This document shows, piece by piece, positions 53,175-63,631 of a DNA stretch of 64,000 bases. Location of the stretch: positions 1 to 64,000 of the forward strand of contig JACVRA010000170.1 of NCBI GenBank assembly GCA_019828545.1, read 5' to 3'. Position 1 is the stretch's first letter. Each line of letters begins with the position of its first letter. Position numbers and translations under genes: made by a program. The stretch comes from Paracamarosporium sp. OC-R06-R3. Its lineage: Eukaryota > Ascomycota > Dothideomycetes > Pleosporales > Didymosphaeriaceae. The notes beneath the pieces were generated by a model. That model had not been told where the DNA came from, did no database searches, and worked only from the letters and a program-made list of their open reading frames with translations.

Positions 53175-55236
53175 CTATAAGATATTGTAGACTCGTAGTC
53201 GATCTGGTTCGGAGCAGGCATGTAATCCCTCGTGTTTCGATGAAGAGGCAGGACGATCCTCCATTACGTCATGAACATAAGCTGGTGCCACAAGTCGCCA
53301 ATTGTTCGACTCTGTTCGGCGGACTATCATGGGCAGGTTCACCCCCTGGAAGAAGACGATGCTATCACCAGCTCGTAGAGCTTGAGACGCGATCCCTAGG
53401 TAACCAGCTTCAGATATGAACATAACTTTGCGGTCCAATAGCGTCCTCATAAGGCCATGGAAAGGGGTAATGTCTCTCTCCACGTATTTCCATTTCTTGT
53501 GTTTGTCCATGTAGGCGTGGACATTAGCGCTGCTACGCAGTTCTCTTTGGTTATCCCATTCTCCAAGCAAACCGGTCGAATTTTGCTTGAAGCGCGTGAG
53601 CCCTTTGATCCAGTAATCGACAAGTACATCGGTAGGAAGGGGGTATTGAGACTTCAAACGCCTCCAAGGTTTTCCGCTCAAGCCCAAAAAGAAATCAACT
53701 AGATTTGTTTGACGTGAATTGTTTTTGAAAGTCATGAACCATTGTTGTAATACTTTGATTTCGTCTTGTTGATGGATATATTGTGTAACATCCGGAATAT
53801 CGAAGCGGTTTGGAAACGCAAGGGAGTGTTCTTTGATACTGTCAAATTCACTGCCCCGCAGCATTAAGCAACCCTCGTCCAAAGATATGTCGAATATTGG
53901 CTCAACTCCTCTCTGTACGTCATAATCTTCCCATGATGCTATCTCGGTTATGGGCCTACTACAAGACCAATCAGGAACCCATGATGAAAGCCCTTCAATC
54001 TTACTTTCACCAGTGATTGAGGAAAGGATGTGTAATCGATTGTCATGACGGATTACGACGGCTGCAGCCTCCTGGTAGACTTGTTCAATAGGCTTTGAGT
54101 AGTCCGGGTCCGGTAATGGAGCTCCTAGTTCCCTTAGCAACCCGTAGAATGCGAATATCTTGTCTCTCGGATCGGTAGCGTCCAAATGTTGGGTTCGAAG
54201 GAGCATCGCAGTGCTATTGGTAAGCTTTTGTTTTCGGGAGGCCGGAAGATATGGAGGCTTGCGGAGGCGTACGTGTCGAATGTACCTTCAAACCTCTTAG
54301 TAGATGCGCTATTGATGATATTCTCAGAATATGCTAGGGCTTCCTTATAATAACCACGCGCCTTAGACTTGCGAGGAACTACGAACTCACCTCCACATCT
54401 GTCTATGCACATGAGCTCTGTGCAGATCGTCATTCACAAGCGTGTAATCCTTTATCAGTGTGAGGAAGTTCATGAGCTCATCTACGGAGACTGAGTAGTA
54501 ACCACAGATAATCTTGCACTCGCGTGAAAATGCAACCTCTTGCACAGGCCAAGCGCGCGAAAACCAAGCCTTCCCAAAAAGCTCGTTTAGAGCCGGCACT
54601 TTGCTCTCATATAAGTCTGGTATGACTATTAGAATGTGATCCAGTCCAAAGAACCTGAGCACTTAACCTTTTCCCGGCACCAGTCCCTGCTTTGCGATGT
54701 GTCGGATGTACGTCATAGCCTTGTTGGTTTTACGAGTTTGACTCATCCCAAGCCATACAATAACCCGTCGAGCTTTACTATACACCTCACCCATCATGCC
54801 TACTTGGTGGTTGCGCTCCAGAGGCGATTTTTGGTCGATGCTAATCGCATAATAAAACTATCAGCGAGCGGTGCGCAGATATACAAGTTTGGAGGATATC
54901 CAACATCAACACGTACCAAACAGAATCAACCCATAGATATCTCGACTCTTTTAGCTTGCGTAAATGGTGTAAAGCTATTGAACAATTTTTCGTGATACGA
55001 ATGATTCCTGCGCCACACTTGATTTCTTTCACAAGTTCTGGCTTACCCCAAACGTACGAAACAGCTTCATATTCCAGATTCAAATTAGAGTCCAAAGACT
55101 TTTCGCTGAGTCTGCATTGCAGTGGGGAGCCAATCGGCGCGGGAAGCAATTCTAAGATGCGTATGGACTTTCTAAGGTGTAACGGCTGATATTGGAACTC
55201 CCTTGTAGGCGGAATGGCACCTTCTTTGTACGGCAT
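53175..55236 (-). CDS. HET-domain protein
   Basis: Four exons (54917-55236, 54712-54840, 54391-54654, 53175-54285) with introns of 76, 57 and 105 bp encode 607 residues. The N-terminal HET domain is complete: LEYEAVSYVWG (54-64), YLWVDSVCIDQ (100-110), MMGEVYSKARRVIVWLG, AWFSRAWPVQEVAF, and later TDPRDKIFAFYGLL. The C-terminal part is the usual variable region with PDYSKPIEQVYQEAA, ending in a long unassigned tail. HET proteins trigger cell death on contact with a genetically different strain, often through a partner gene; recognition specificity cannot be read from the sequence. Retaining the 57-bp intron 2 (54655-54711) would give an in-frame stop. The third exon/intron boundary was chosen because it keeps the frame open into the TDPRDK exon. 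It is the first gene of an accessory island. Confidence 0.87.
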
Positions 55237-55897
55237 CTTTGAGATAGTCGTAGTAATTGACCGCACGAGCGAGATGAGACAGGTTGTGTAGCGTACACGC
55301 TCTCAAGACCCTCAATGCGGCCTTTGTCGAGATAATGGGCGATAAATCCACGTTAATTATGCAAAAACTGGTTCTAAATGGACCCTGTTAATCAGGTACT
55401 GCCAAAGACTTACAGTATCTGACCTGAACGTGGCTCAGCTCGAGTGTTGGCCGTCGCTTATCAAATGATCCAGTGCGTTCGCAAATCGAGACACCACAGC
55501 TGCTTGTGCATGGAGCCGGATCTACCGATATCGAGTAACGTCTCTAGGTTGGAGGAGTAGTTTTCGTGTGTGTACGGGCGCAAGTGGTGGGGCTAGGCGC
55601 TGTAGGCAGGATGTGCGTGAAGCCACGCTAGTCCTTATCTGTCAAAAACTCTTGCCGGATTCCCTTGACATGTGACTAAAGGAATTCTCCATGTTTATTC
55701 GATCACTACATATTCAAAGGGTGTCTGAAGCCATTGAGAATGTTCTCGATCTCTAACAGAGAAGTACACGATGAAAAGGTATTTTCTCATCGAGTAGGTA
55801 GTGCCATTCGTCTCCAGCACCGATACCTATAAGATATGCACATAAAAATGTCATAGATTTTTTGTAGTAGACAACATAGATCATTTGTTAACATGGC
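55237..55897. other. Intergenic between HET gene and membrane-protein gene
   Basis: No coding or RNA feature supported. It should contain the HET promoter and the 3' end of the next minus-strand gene. Confidence 0.5.
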
Positions 55898-57411
55898 CTA
55901 GCAATCGCTCCGTAACTGGTCTTGATGGTTCCGTTCTTTCAGCAATCTGTCATATTGGCCGAGAAAGATGGATGCCAAAACGTAGTCAGATCGACAGAAA
56001 CGCCGAAAAAGAATGGTAATGGTAGATACCGCTTTCAAGAAAATAAATAAGACAAGTACAAGTATGCTAAAAGCTCTCCAATCTTGATGATAGCCGATTA
56101 AGGAATCTGACATAGAGAAGACGGTCGTGGCGATCAAAACTGGGAAGATGATCTTTACCATGTCAGTAAAGGTAAACGAGCGTGCTTTTCGTATTAACTT
56201 ACCCCTTGCGCTCCTGATGTGATGCTCTCATTCATGCTGCTCATGTGGGACATTTTATAACTGGCCGTTGCAATCTGGTTCGCTTTTGCTAGAAGATTAA
56301 TTGTCTCACGATGGAGTGCAATTCCTTCGCGATAGAATGTGTTTGCATCGCAATTGTGTTGATCAACTCGAAGATTCAGGGCCTGACGTAGATATTAGTA
56401 CATTGGGTAGCATAGTAAGATCCAGACTCACCATCTTAAGCTCTTCCTGGCAACTTTGACGTAGGGATTGCAGTCGTTTGTTCATAGTCACAATACGTGT
56501 TCCATCTACCCAGCAAGACTCCAAAGCCTGGAGTACATGTGGGCTAGTGATATCAGAGTAGTAACCCACTTGTCCATTGGTTCCAAAGAATATTTGCCAT
56601 GAACTTGCTGTCAAGTGCAAAGCTTTCCTTACATGATTTATGACGCTCAATGTCTTGGTCATGTTGTCAACGAACTCAGTTTTGGCGGACCAGGTGGAAC
56701 CTGAGTCACTGAATGTGTTGCACTAAGTAGTAGATTAGTCTTAGAGATCATCAAATGCGCATGAAAATGGCGACTGACCAGAATATCGGCAGATCTTTCC
56801 ATTTTGTGTGTCAAGTATTCCCACTCATCAGCTGCCTTTCTCAGTTGTATCGACAACAGTTCGATAAAGTAATATCGCGCATCCTTGAATATTTCAGCAT
56901 TAAATTCCTCATTGATGCCAAAAATTTCCCACTCCTCCAGATCGTACATTTCATCATTCGCATCGCTATTACAATCATCTATGTCTTCGCAGGAATCGTT
57001 ATCACTATCGAAACCCAGCGAGTCGTCCACAAATTGGTATGCAGCCCATTGTTGAGAGCTGATACCTACTAAAAGCATCGAATTCCTTACAAGCTTTAGA
57101 TCTGTTGTGTTGATCCTGGCTTCGCCAGCTAGAGAGGTTTCTGTTAATCTGTGAGGCTCCGATCTACGGTTCTCAGGTTGTGAATTTGACACTTGGGGGG
57201 ATTTTGGTCTGAGCGCAAAGTATGGTAGATGAAAATGAAGCTGAAACATGCGGAAACCCTTAGTCTACGTAGTATGTCAATGAATAATAACGAAAATATA
57301 GCGTTCAGTGGTCCTTACAGGAACTGTGGCCGTGAGTGCCGGCTCAGAGGCAATGTGCTTCCAGATGGCTTTCCTAAGTGATGATGCCTCGCTGTAGGTT
57401 GCAGTTTTCAT
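55898..57411 (-). CDS. Fungal-specific protein with CorA-like C-terminal membrane module
   Basis: Five exons from the first in-frame ATG: 57319-57411, 56779-57258, 56432-56722, 56203-56382, 55898-56152; introns of 60, 56, 49 and 50 bp. They encode 432 residues. GFRMFQLHFHLPYFALR, VGISSQQWAAYQFVDD, an acidic DSDNDSCEDIDD segment and a long helical part are followed by SMNESITSGAQG and two hydrophobic segments separated by about 12 residues (IIFPVLIATTVFSM and FSILVLVLFIFLKAV). This is the architecture of a widespread fungal CorA-like family whose function is not established, though CorA channels conduct Mg2+. The true start may be further upstream: the frame continues to 57453 with HPITQQVFHTQCLM and then meets an acceptor. 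It may therefore be the 3' half of the protease gene (57594-59331); the joining exon could not be resolved. Confidence 0.7.
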
Positions 57412-57593
57412 CAGGCACTGTATGAAATACTTGTTGAGTGATTGGATGCGGCTAGTTGTTAATCAGTATGGTGAACTTAGGATGCTAGGGGATAACTAAC
57501 ATGACTCTTCGAACAACTCTCTCACGCGACCAGCTCAATCTCTGTCACGTTTGACTAGTAAGCATTACATCAAACTTGCGAAAATAATCTTTT

Positions 57594-59331
57594 CTAGAGA
57601 CTACGTACTTTTTCTCTCAGTACTTCGAATAAGTCATCCGCAGTCAATCCAGATTTGGAAAAGTCCTCAGTGTGAAACCAGGCTCTTGATCCGTATTTGT
57701 CACTGTCCATGTCCCCTGGATTGGAGTAGAGTGATTTTACGATGTCTTCTCCATAAGATGCATCTGAGTCTCCTCTGAAGAAAGCCTCGACAGTATCACG
57801 ACCGTACAGGTCGTTATAGTAATTAAGGTAAGGTACGTTGTCGCCGCACAATCGCGGTGCGTTAAATAGCGGATCCCATGTAGGAATTGGTGGGAACACA
57901 AACTCTCGTTGTTGACTGCGAGTAGAAATGTCTTCCGGTCCAGGCAGAGTAACAGCAATGGCCCCGACACATTGTCTGATGTTCTCGAACACGTCATACG
58001 CCGGTAAAACGAAGGCATCGCCAAACATATCGGACGCGATTACATGACCGTAGAGCTTTGGAGCCGCATGATGTACTACCCAGCCACCTGAATCGCCGTC
58101 GCCTACTACAAGTAACTATTAGTACTGAGAACAACTGCAACCATCTCATATAATTCATACCGACGCCGGTTTCTAACTGCAACATGTATGCATTTACAAA
58201 TCCCTCGTTTCCGTTAACCCAGATACTGGCTTGCGTGTCGGACAGTTCACCCATGCGAGAGCCATTAGAGCCTGCAAGTAAAAGCACTGGATCCGACACG
58301 CCATCATGAAAGTGTGGCTTTTCGGCGAGAATGATTTCTTGATTTGACGACATGTCTGATATCTTTGTACGGAGTGGGTCGGAGTTAAGGGGGCGAGAGG
58401 CTCGATTTGGCCGAAATGCTTCGATTGTGAAGAGAGCCCAGTCATAAGATGGTTGCGCATGCCCAGCCTTCACTGCTGGAAGCCCCATCGTATCGACGAC
58501 TTGGCCTTGGGATGTTGATTTCACCTTTCTTGGATACTGTGGATAGGTATGTGCGGCTGTAGGTGTGGCTGCAAATCCTTGCTGTAATTCCCAAACAGCA
58601 TGGCCAGCTGTTAGTCCATAAAGCTCATATTCCCCTTGATCGTAGACAACCTTTACAATACCTCCAAAAGTGGCCTGCCTCCATTTATTGGCAATGTCAT
58701 TGGTCCTTGCTACTAGGATTGGCATACCGCAATAAGTTGAAGCATCAGGTGAGGAGAGCGTGTGGCAAAGTATGTCTTGACAAGGAAGACCCGAATGGAG
58801 TCTCGGGGCTTGTGGTATAAAGAGGACTGGTAGGCCAGAGACCTCTGGAAAATTCGGATTCAGAAGCTGAGAAATCATCTCCGAGGCAAAAAAGGCACGG
58901 ATTATTTCTCCAAGAGCAGGTTCGCCGAAAACGACCACCCATAACCGAGCATCTTGAGGAGATTGCCCTATCACGCAAAGCCTTGTTCCAAGTGCTCCGG
59001 AAGGCTCATGTCCCTTTTCTGAAATATCCCTAGCCAACAGGCTTTCAATTGTTGGTCTGATACTGCTGTAGTACCGTCGTGTTTCCTGGTTGCCTCCCTT
59101 ATTAAACCTGAAAAGGTTTGTGTTCGGAATGGGACGACCAATTCCAACATCGATGGTCTCATGCGGAGTTTGGGTTTTCGCGTCGGTCACAAGGCGTGTA
59201 TTCGGAGGTGCGGTCGAGCCAAACGCCGAGTCAACGAATGAAACAGCATTTGCGGCTCCATGATCGATCTCTGATCCGGCATCTGTCCCGGTTTGCATAC
59301 TTTCTGGGGGATCGTAAGGAACTTCATTCAT
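57594..59331 (-). CDS. Trypsin-like serine protease-fold protein of unknown role
   Basis: Exons 58161-59331 and 57594-58105 with one 55-bp intron; 560 residues if translation stops at the in-frame TAG at 57594. The chymotrypsin-like triad appears intact: His244 in YGLTAGHAVWE, Asp297 in YDWALFTIEAF and Ser396 in VVGDGDSGGWVV. The 230 residues before it are partly disordered with an ordered domain from about 115. There is no signal peptide, so it is cytoplasmic; that, and a location beside a HET gene, separate it from digestive proteases. The C-terminal helical end (LTADDLFEVLREK) is followed by a good donor (gtacgtag, 57603-57608), so it may splice on into the membrane module at 55.9-57.4 kb. 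I could not find an intermediate exon that keeps the frame. The gene is divergent from the tail-anchored protein gene at 59.7 kb. Confidence 0.75.
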
Positions 59332-59699
59332 TACAAGGTCCTGTTAATGATATAGAAAGTCGTGAGAGTTAGCTGAGCAGGCTACATGGGAAGAAAGAGG
59401 ACGACAGAAGAGCTGGCAGTGGAATGTCGCCTGAGGTCACCGAAGCGATTATACGCCTTGCTCATACAGTATTTTCCGGTCAGTGTTGCTGCAGGCTGAA
59501 CACGCTGTGAAATCAGGGATACGACGCCTAGCCAGTGAAACAAAGCACAAGAAGTCGTGTGCACGTGCTATTGGTCCAGTTGCAGTTCAGCCTTCTCACT
59601 CTGCAGCGCCACAAGCGCTCACGACCGAGTAATAAGACATCGAACATTTTCTGGAGGAGATTTCCTGAGAATCAGTTCTCACTTCTCTTTGAAGCCAAA
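59332..59699. promoter_or_regulatory. Divergent promoter between protease and tail-anchored protein genes
   Basis: A 368-bp spacer between the ATGs on opposite strands. An upstream open frame of the plus-strand gene extends from 59535, but without an ATG before 59700. Shared upstream sequence suggests co-expression; no specific binding site is evident. Confidence 0.45.
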
Positions 59700-60893
59700 A
59701 TGCCGCAATCGGATGGAGAGAGTGTTCCCTTACTCGACCTCTCTCCATTCGAAGACTCGTTTTCACTCGCCCAGCCTTCAAAAGAAGATCTTGACGACCT
59801 CTGCAGAATCCTATGGAGCTGGGAAAATTGTTCTGGGTGCATCGATGCTTCTGGGTGCCAGTCTATTACGTGCCAGTGGAAACGGCGACCCTTGCTCCAG
59901 CCTTACCTAGACTTTTACCGCGCTTCTACGTTTTGGACCGGGCCAGAGGATTTGTTGAATGTACAACACGCTCTCAATACGCATGGAGATCTTTTCGGTA
60001 TAATCAAGATAATCAGGGAAAAACCGAATATTCCCAAAATATTACTTGCTCAACAGCACTTTTCACAATATTACTCAACGCTGGCTCTATCGGATCAGAT
60101 GCAGGCTTTCGACCTAGCCATCCGTATCATGACTATGACATGCTGTTCGCATCGAAATTGGGATTCTATGCCGTGGCGAGGTGGCTTTGAGCCTGTTGAG
60201 TGGCGTTCCCATCATTCTGCTGCAGACTACATGAAGCGGGCAATCCCGCAAGGACAACCAGATCAATTAAGGGAGGGCGAGTGTAGTGACTTGATTTTGA
60301 CGTCAGAAATGGCAGCAGCACAGCTCCAAGAAAGCTGGGGTATAAAGCTCAAAGGCACCGACGATCTTCGCAGACATTTGTCTTATGACTCAGACCTGGG
60401 GACACTGTGTATCTTTCATCATGCCAGCTTCCTGAAGGAGTGGTTAAGAACAACCAAAGGCATGCAGGACGGCGTGTGGTGAGTCCACAGTCCGTAAGTG
60501 AGATTTCGACTGCTCACGCTTGTCAGCGCAATCATACCTCGTCAACTCCTTCTGGAGACACTCCACTCGCTTCAGTGCATTCTATTCACCGCACGTGATC
60601 CAAACAGTAGAAAGCTAATCGCGGAAAACGACTGGGACAAAGAGTGCGTAGGATTCGACATTACAAGTTTCTACGAAGGCGACGAGGATGCTCTTCCTTA
60701 TCGCTACTGGGGTCGGCGCTTGCGGGCCTTAGCAGACATCATTGAAAAACATAGAACGACGAGAGGTGTGTTTTGGCGGGTTTTGATTGCCAGGAGTGGT
60801 CCAGAGCATCTCGCATTGTACACAATTATTGGCGTCCTATTGACAACTCTATTCGGTATAGGTAGTCTCGTGTTAACTGCTCGCAAGGATTAG
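59700..60893 (+). CDS. Tail-anchored fungal protein of unknown function
   Basis: Two exons (59700-60478, 60527-60893) with one 48-bp intron encode 381 residues. The start MPQSDGESVPLLDLSPFEDS precedes a helical body with CSGCIDASGCQSITCQW, a Cys-rich patch, and FHHASFLKEWLRTTKG. The second exon begins AIIPRQLLLETLHSLQCILF and continues DPNSRKLI; both blocks and the end (one hydrophobic segment, YTIIGVLLTTLFGIGSLVLT, close to the C-terminus) are recurrent in a large fungal family without assigned function. In my recollection such genes are common near HET and STAND-type immune-like genes; here that holds too. The start was chosen as the only ATG close to the conserved region. Confidence 0.75.
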
Positions 60894-60902
60894 GTTCTTG
60901 TT

Positions 60903-61577
60903 CTAGATCAACAATCCAGCAAATAGACCCGCAACTGCTCCAACCAAACCAGCATTTGATGCCATACTTCTAACAGCCGCACCAGTGTTCTCTGCTGGCG
61001 CAACCGAGCTACTACTCGAATTCAAAGATCTGGTTTGTGTAGCTGTCGCCAACGTCGCGTCTGCGGAGCCACCTGTGGTAGCAGCAACAGCACTTGAGCT
61101 TCCTTTCGAGCTTGCACTCGGTGTGGGTGTAGCATCTGCGCTTGCAGCTAACTTCTCCGCGCCGGCTGTAATAGTCACAGGTAGACTCGTGACACCCGTC
61201 CATCCATCTCCCTCGTATGTCTCCGTACTGCTTCCAGGAAAGTTTGCCTCGCTTCCACTGGCGCTCTCTTTACATACGGCTTTGGTCACGCCGACACTGC
61301 AATCCTGGGTCATGGTGAAGTCGTCGTCTCCGGGCTCTGACATATCCATCACATAGGTCGACGGTCCGTAGGTGAGGATTTGCTGAGGGAAAAGACCACA
61401 ATCGCTGGCATCGGTGCCAGGGGGGCACGCAAGAGCGAGGACGGTCGCCGCAGGTTTGGCAGAAATGACGGAAGCATGAATGACAGTATCTTCGTAGCCA
61501 AGGAACGGAAGCGTTATGGTTGTTGATTGAGCAAGCGCGATGCTAAGCAAAGCGGCAGTCGTAACTAGGCGAGCCAT
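60903..61577 (-). CDS. GPI-anchored cell-surface protein
   Basis: A single-exon, 224-residue protein. It has a signal peptide (MARLVTTAALLSIALA, cleavage before QSTTITLPF), a short Cys-containing ordered domain (ACPPGTDASDCGLFPQ, TQDCSVGVTKAVC), a Ser/Thr/Ala-rich spacer, and a C-terminal hydrophobic tail (AGLVGAVAGLFAGLLI) after a small-residue stretch (SMASNAG), the form needed for GPI attachment. Four Cys in the ordered part may form two disulphides. No enzymatic motif is visible. It is a likely cell-wall or membrane surface protein and lies tail-to-tail with the tail-anchored gene, only 9 bases between stops. Confidence 0.82.
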   Translation of the reverse strand: MARLVTTAALLSIALAQSTTITLPFLGYEDTVIHASVISAKPAATVLALACPPGTDASDCGLFPQQILTYGPSTYVMDMSEPGDDDFTMTQDCSVGVTKAVCKESASGSEANFPGSSTETYEGDGWTGVTSLPVTITAGAEKLAASADATPTPSASSKGSSSAVAATTGGSADATLATATQTRSLNSSSSSVAPAENTGAAVRSMASNAGLVGAVAGLFAGLLI

Positions 61578-62902
61578 TACGTATAATTAGGTTTAGTGAC
61601 AGAAAAGAGCGACTGCGATTAGGAAAACGAGGGTTGTGAGCCACGAACGGTAGTTTTGCTCGAATGAATGACAAGGGTGGGAATTAGGAGGCAAAAGGCT
61701 GCCGATCGCCTACATTGATCTGCAGGCAAGTGCTTGAATTTATTGCAAAAGCCATGGCCTTAGCGTGCATAAATCAGGCGGCAATGTTTGGTAAACCGAG
61801 TAGGAATAGGGGTGATAATTTAATTTTCTGATTGGCTGTCTGTGGGACCTTTGTCCCTTCACGGTAAAGCGCCGTCCGAATTTCTTCTGTGTGCTTCTGT
61901 CTGTGCTCTGCTTTCCCTTTCAGAGGACTATGTTTTAACAGGCGAGATATCGGCGTGCTGCCGAGGGTTCCCGGGGACCAATCCATAGCGGCTGCGCAAC
62001 TGTTAGTCGGCTCAAATGAATACGATGGCGTTATGAAAGCGAACGCACTTCTTCGATAGATGACACGACATTACAATCCTTGCGCCATGAAGTGTATTTT
62101 TGATCCAAAACATATACCTACGTGAATATCCAAGAACCTTGGGTACCTACTATCGACGTTCCCTTAGGGTTATCACTCTTTACACAGTACGTGTCATAAC
62201 AGGTTCGGTATGCAGTCTACCGAAGTTAAGCAATCCTTCTGGCAAATCATCCTTTCCGACTCAATCGAATCAACCGATAAGATAACATGATGTTGGACAC
62301 AGTTATCAATCTTGCTTCTAAAACTTAACACGCAGTCTAACGGACAAGTCAAGAGTCCAGTCCTATAGTCGTAAAGCGATATCAGAGTTATGAACTAAGA
62401 CTGGGCTGTATGCATCCGAAGCAGCGGAAGCGAGTCAGGAAATCGAATCGATGCAGCGCTTTAGTGTCATGCGTCTAACGCTTTTCTTTCCAACACCGAA
62501 CTCCCTTCGGGTCTCAAGCAAAGCTGATCGTATTACTCGCATTAGAAATTAATTATAGATGTAATGCCGCCAATAGCAAGAGTTGGCTTGACTCTAAAGG
62601 GTATCAAAGTTGCAAAAATGAACGATTACAAATGCGTTTCTTCGTAAGGCTACAAAATCATTTTTTGATTGGTCTGATAGGGCTAGACGGGCTCCACTCT
62701 AAGATCAGGTGCTAGGGCAGATATGCATACAAACACCTATATCCGTTTGTACCCAGACCCGAGTTGTTTTGACTGAATTCCGAGTATACGGAATTCATTA
62801 CAAAGCCGAACGCACAAAGTTATTATACGTTCTTGACCATCAGTGTAAACAAGCAAAACAGCCTCTTTTAACAAGCATTCACGTACTAGAATAGTCTGTG
62901 CT
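61578..62902. other. Intergenic, 1.3 kb
   Basis: Divergent promoters of the GPI-protein and SDR genes. Weak 60-70-codon frames only; nothing to call. Confidence 0.5.
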
Positions 62903-63631
62903 ATGTCGATCTTTCTGATCACGGGCGCCGCCCGGGGGATCGGCCTCGAAGTCGTCAATCAACTTTCCTCGGACGCTTCTACCATCGTCATTGCGACAGT
63001 CCGCACCACATCGCCCGAGCTGCAACGTCTCCACGACGAGCGCAATAACATCCACATTGCAATTTGTGATATCTCGTCGATCGACTCTATCACATCACTC
63101 AGCACGTCACTTTCGAACCTCCTCACATCGGGCGAGAAGATTACGCATCTTCTGAACAATGCGGCAGTGGTTGCACACCGTGAGGCCAAAGCCACCTCCA
63201 TGACTACCGAAGCACTCACCGAAAATTTCACAACAAACGTCCTTGGACCAGCAAAAATCGTCGAAGTGGCACTCCCATTCCTCGCAAGCAATGCCAACAT
63301 CGTGAACATAACCAGCGGTCTGGGATCTCTGCAATTGCTAGCCGACGGCACGATACCTGCATCTGCGACCGCTTACAGCATTTCTAAAGCTGCTCTCAAC
63401 ATGCTTACCATACACCAAGCGCGTGAGCTGAAAGGGAAACATCGTGTTTCGTGTATAGATCCTGGACATGTAAAGACAAGGCTTGGTGGGGACAAAGCAA
63501 GTGTTGAGATCCATGAGAGTGCGGCTGGAATTATCAAGGTAGTACGCGGGTTGGACGATGATAAGGAAGGTGACCGAGAAAACGGTAGAGCGAAGTTCCT
63601 GGTATATAGAGGCGAAGAACTGCCATGGTAA
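62903..63631 (+). CDS. Short-chain dehydrogenase/reductase (sniffer/C-factor-like)
   Basis: A single-exon protein of 242 residues. The cofactor motif TGAARGIG lies at 7-14, NNAA at 85-88 (NNAG in most), the catalytic Ser138 in NITSGLG, and YSISK with Tyr158 and Lys162. The sequence after the active site is IHQARELKGKHRVSCIDPGHVKT, typical of classical SDRs of the carbonyl-reductase or sniffer type. An NADPH-dependent reduction of a carbonyl compound is the family role; the substrate is unknown. It is unrelated in detail to the longer SDR at 3.3 kb. Confidence 0.88.
   Translation: MSIFLITGAARGIGLEVVNQLSSDASTIVIATVRTTSPELQRLHDERNNIHIAICDISSIDSITSLSTSLSNLLTSGEKITHLLNNAAVVAHREAKATSMTTEALTENFTTNVLGPAKIVEVALPFLASNANIVNITSGLGSLQLLADGTIPASATAYSISKAALNMLTIHQARELKGKHRVSCIDPGHVKTRLGGDKASVEIHESAAGIIKVVRGLDDDKEGDRENGRAKFLVYRGEELPW

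Noticed and set aside
54655..54670. In-frame stop suggesting that the HET gene is a pseudogene
   Set aside because: A 57-bp intron with GT..AG ends removes it and keeps the frame, and all downstream motifs are intact.
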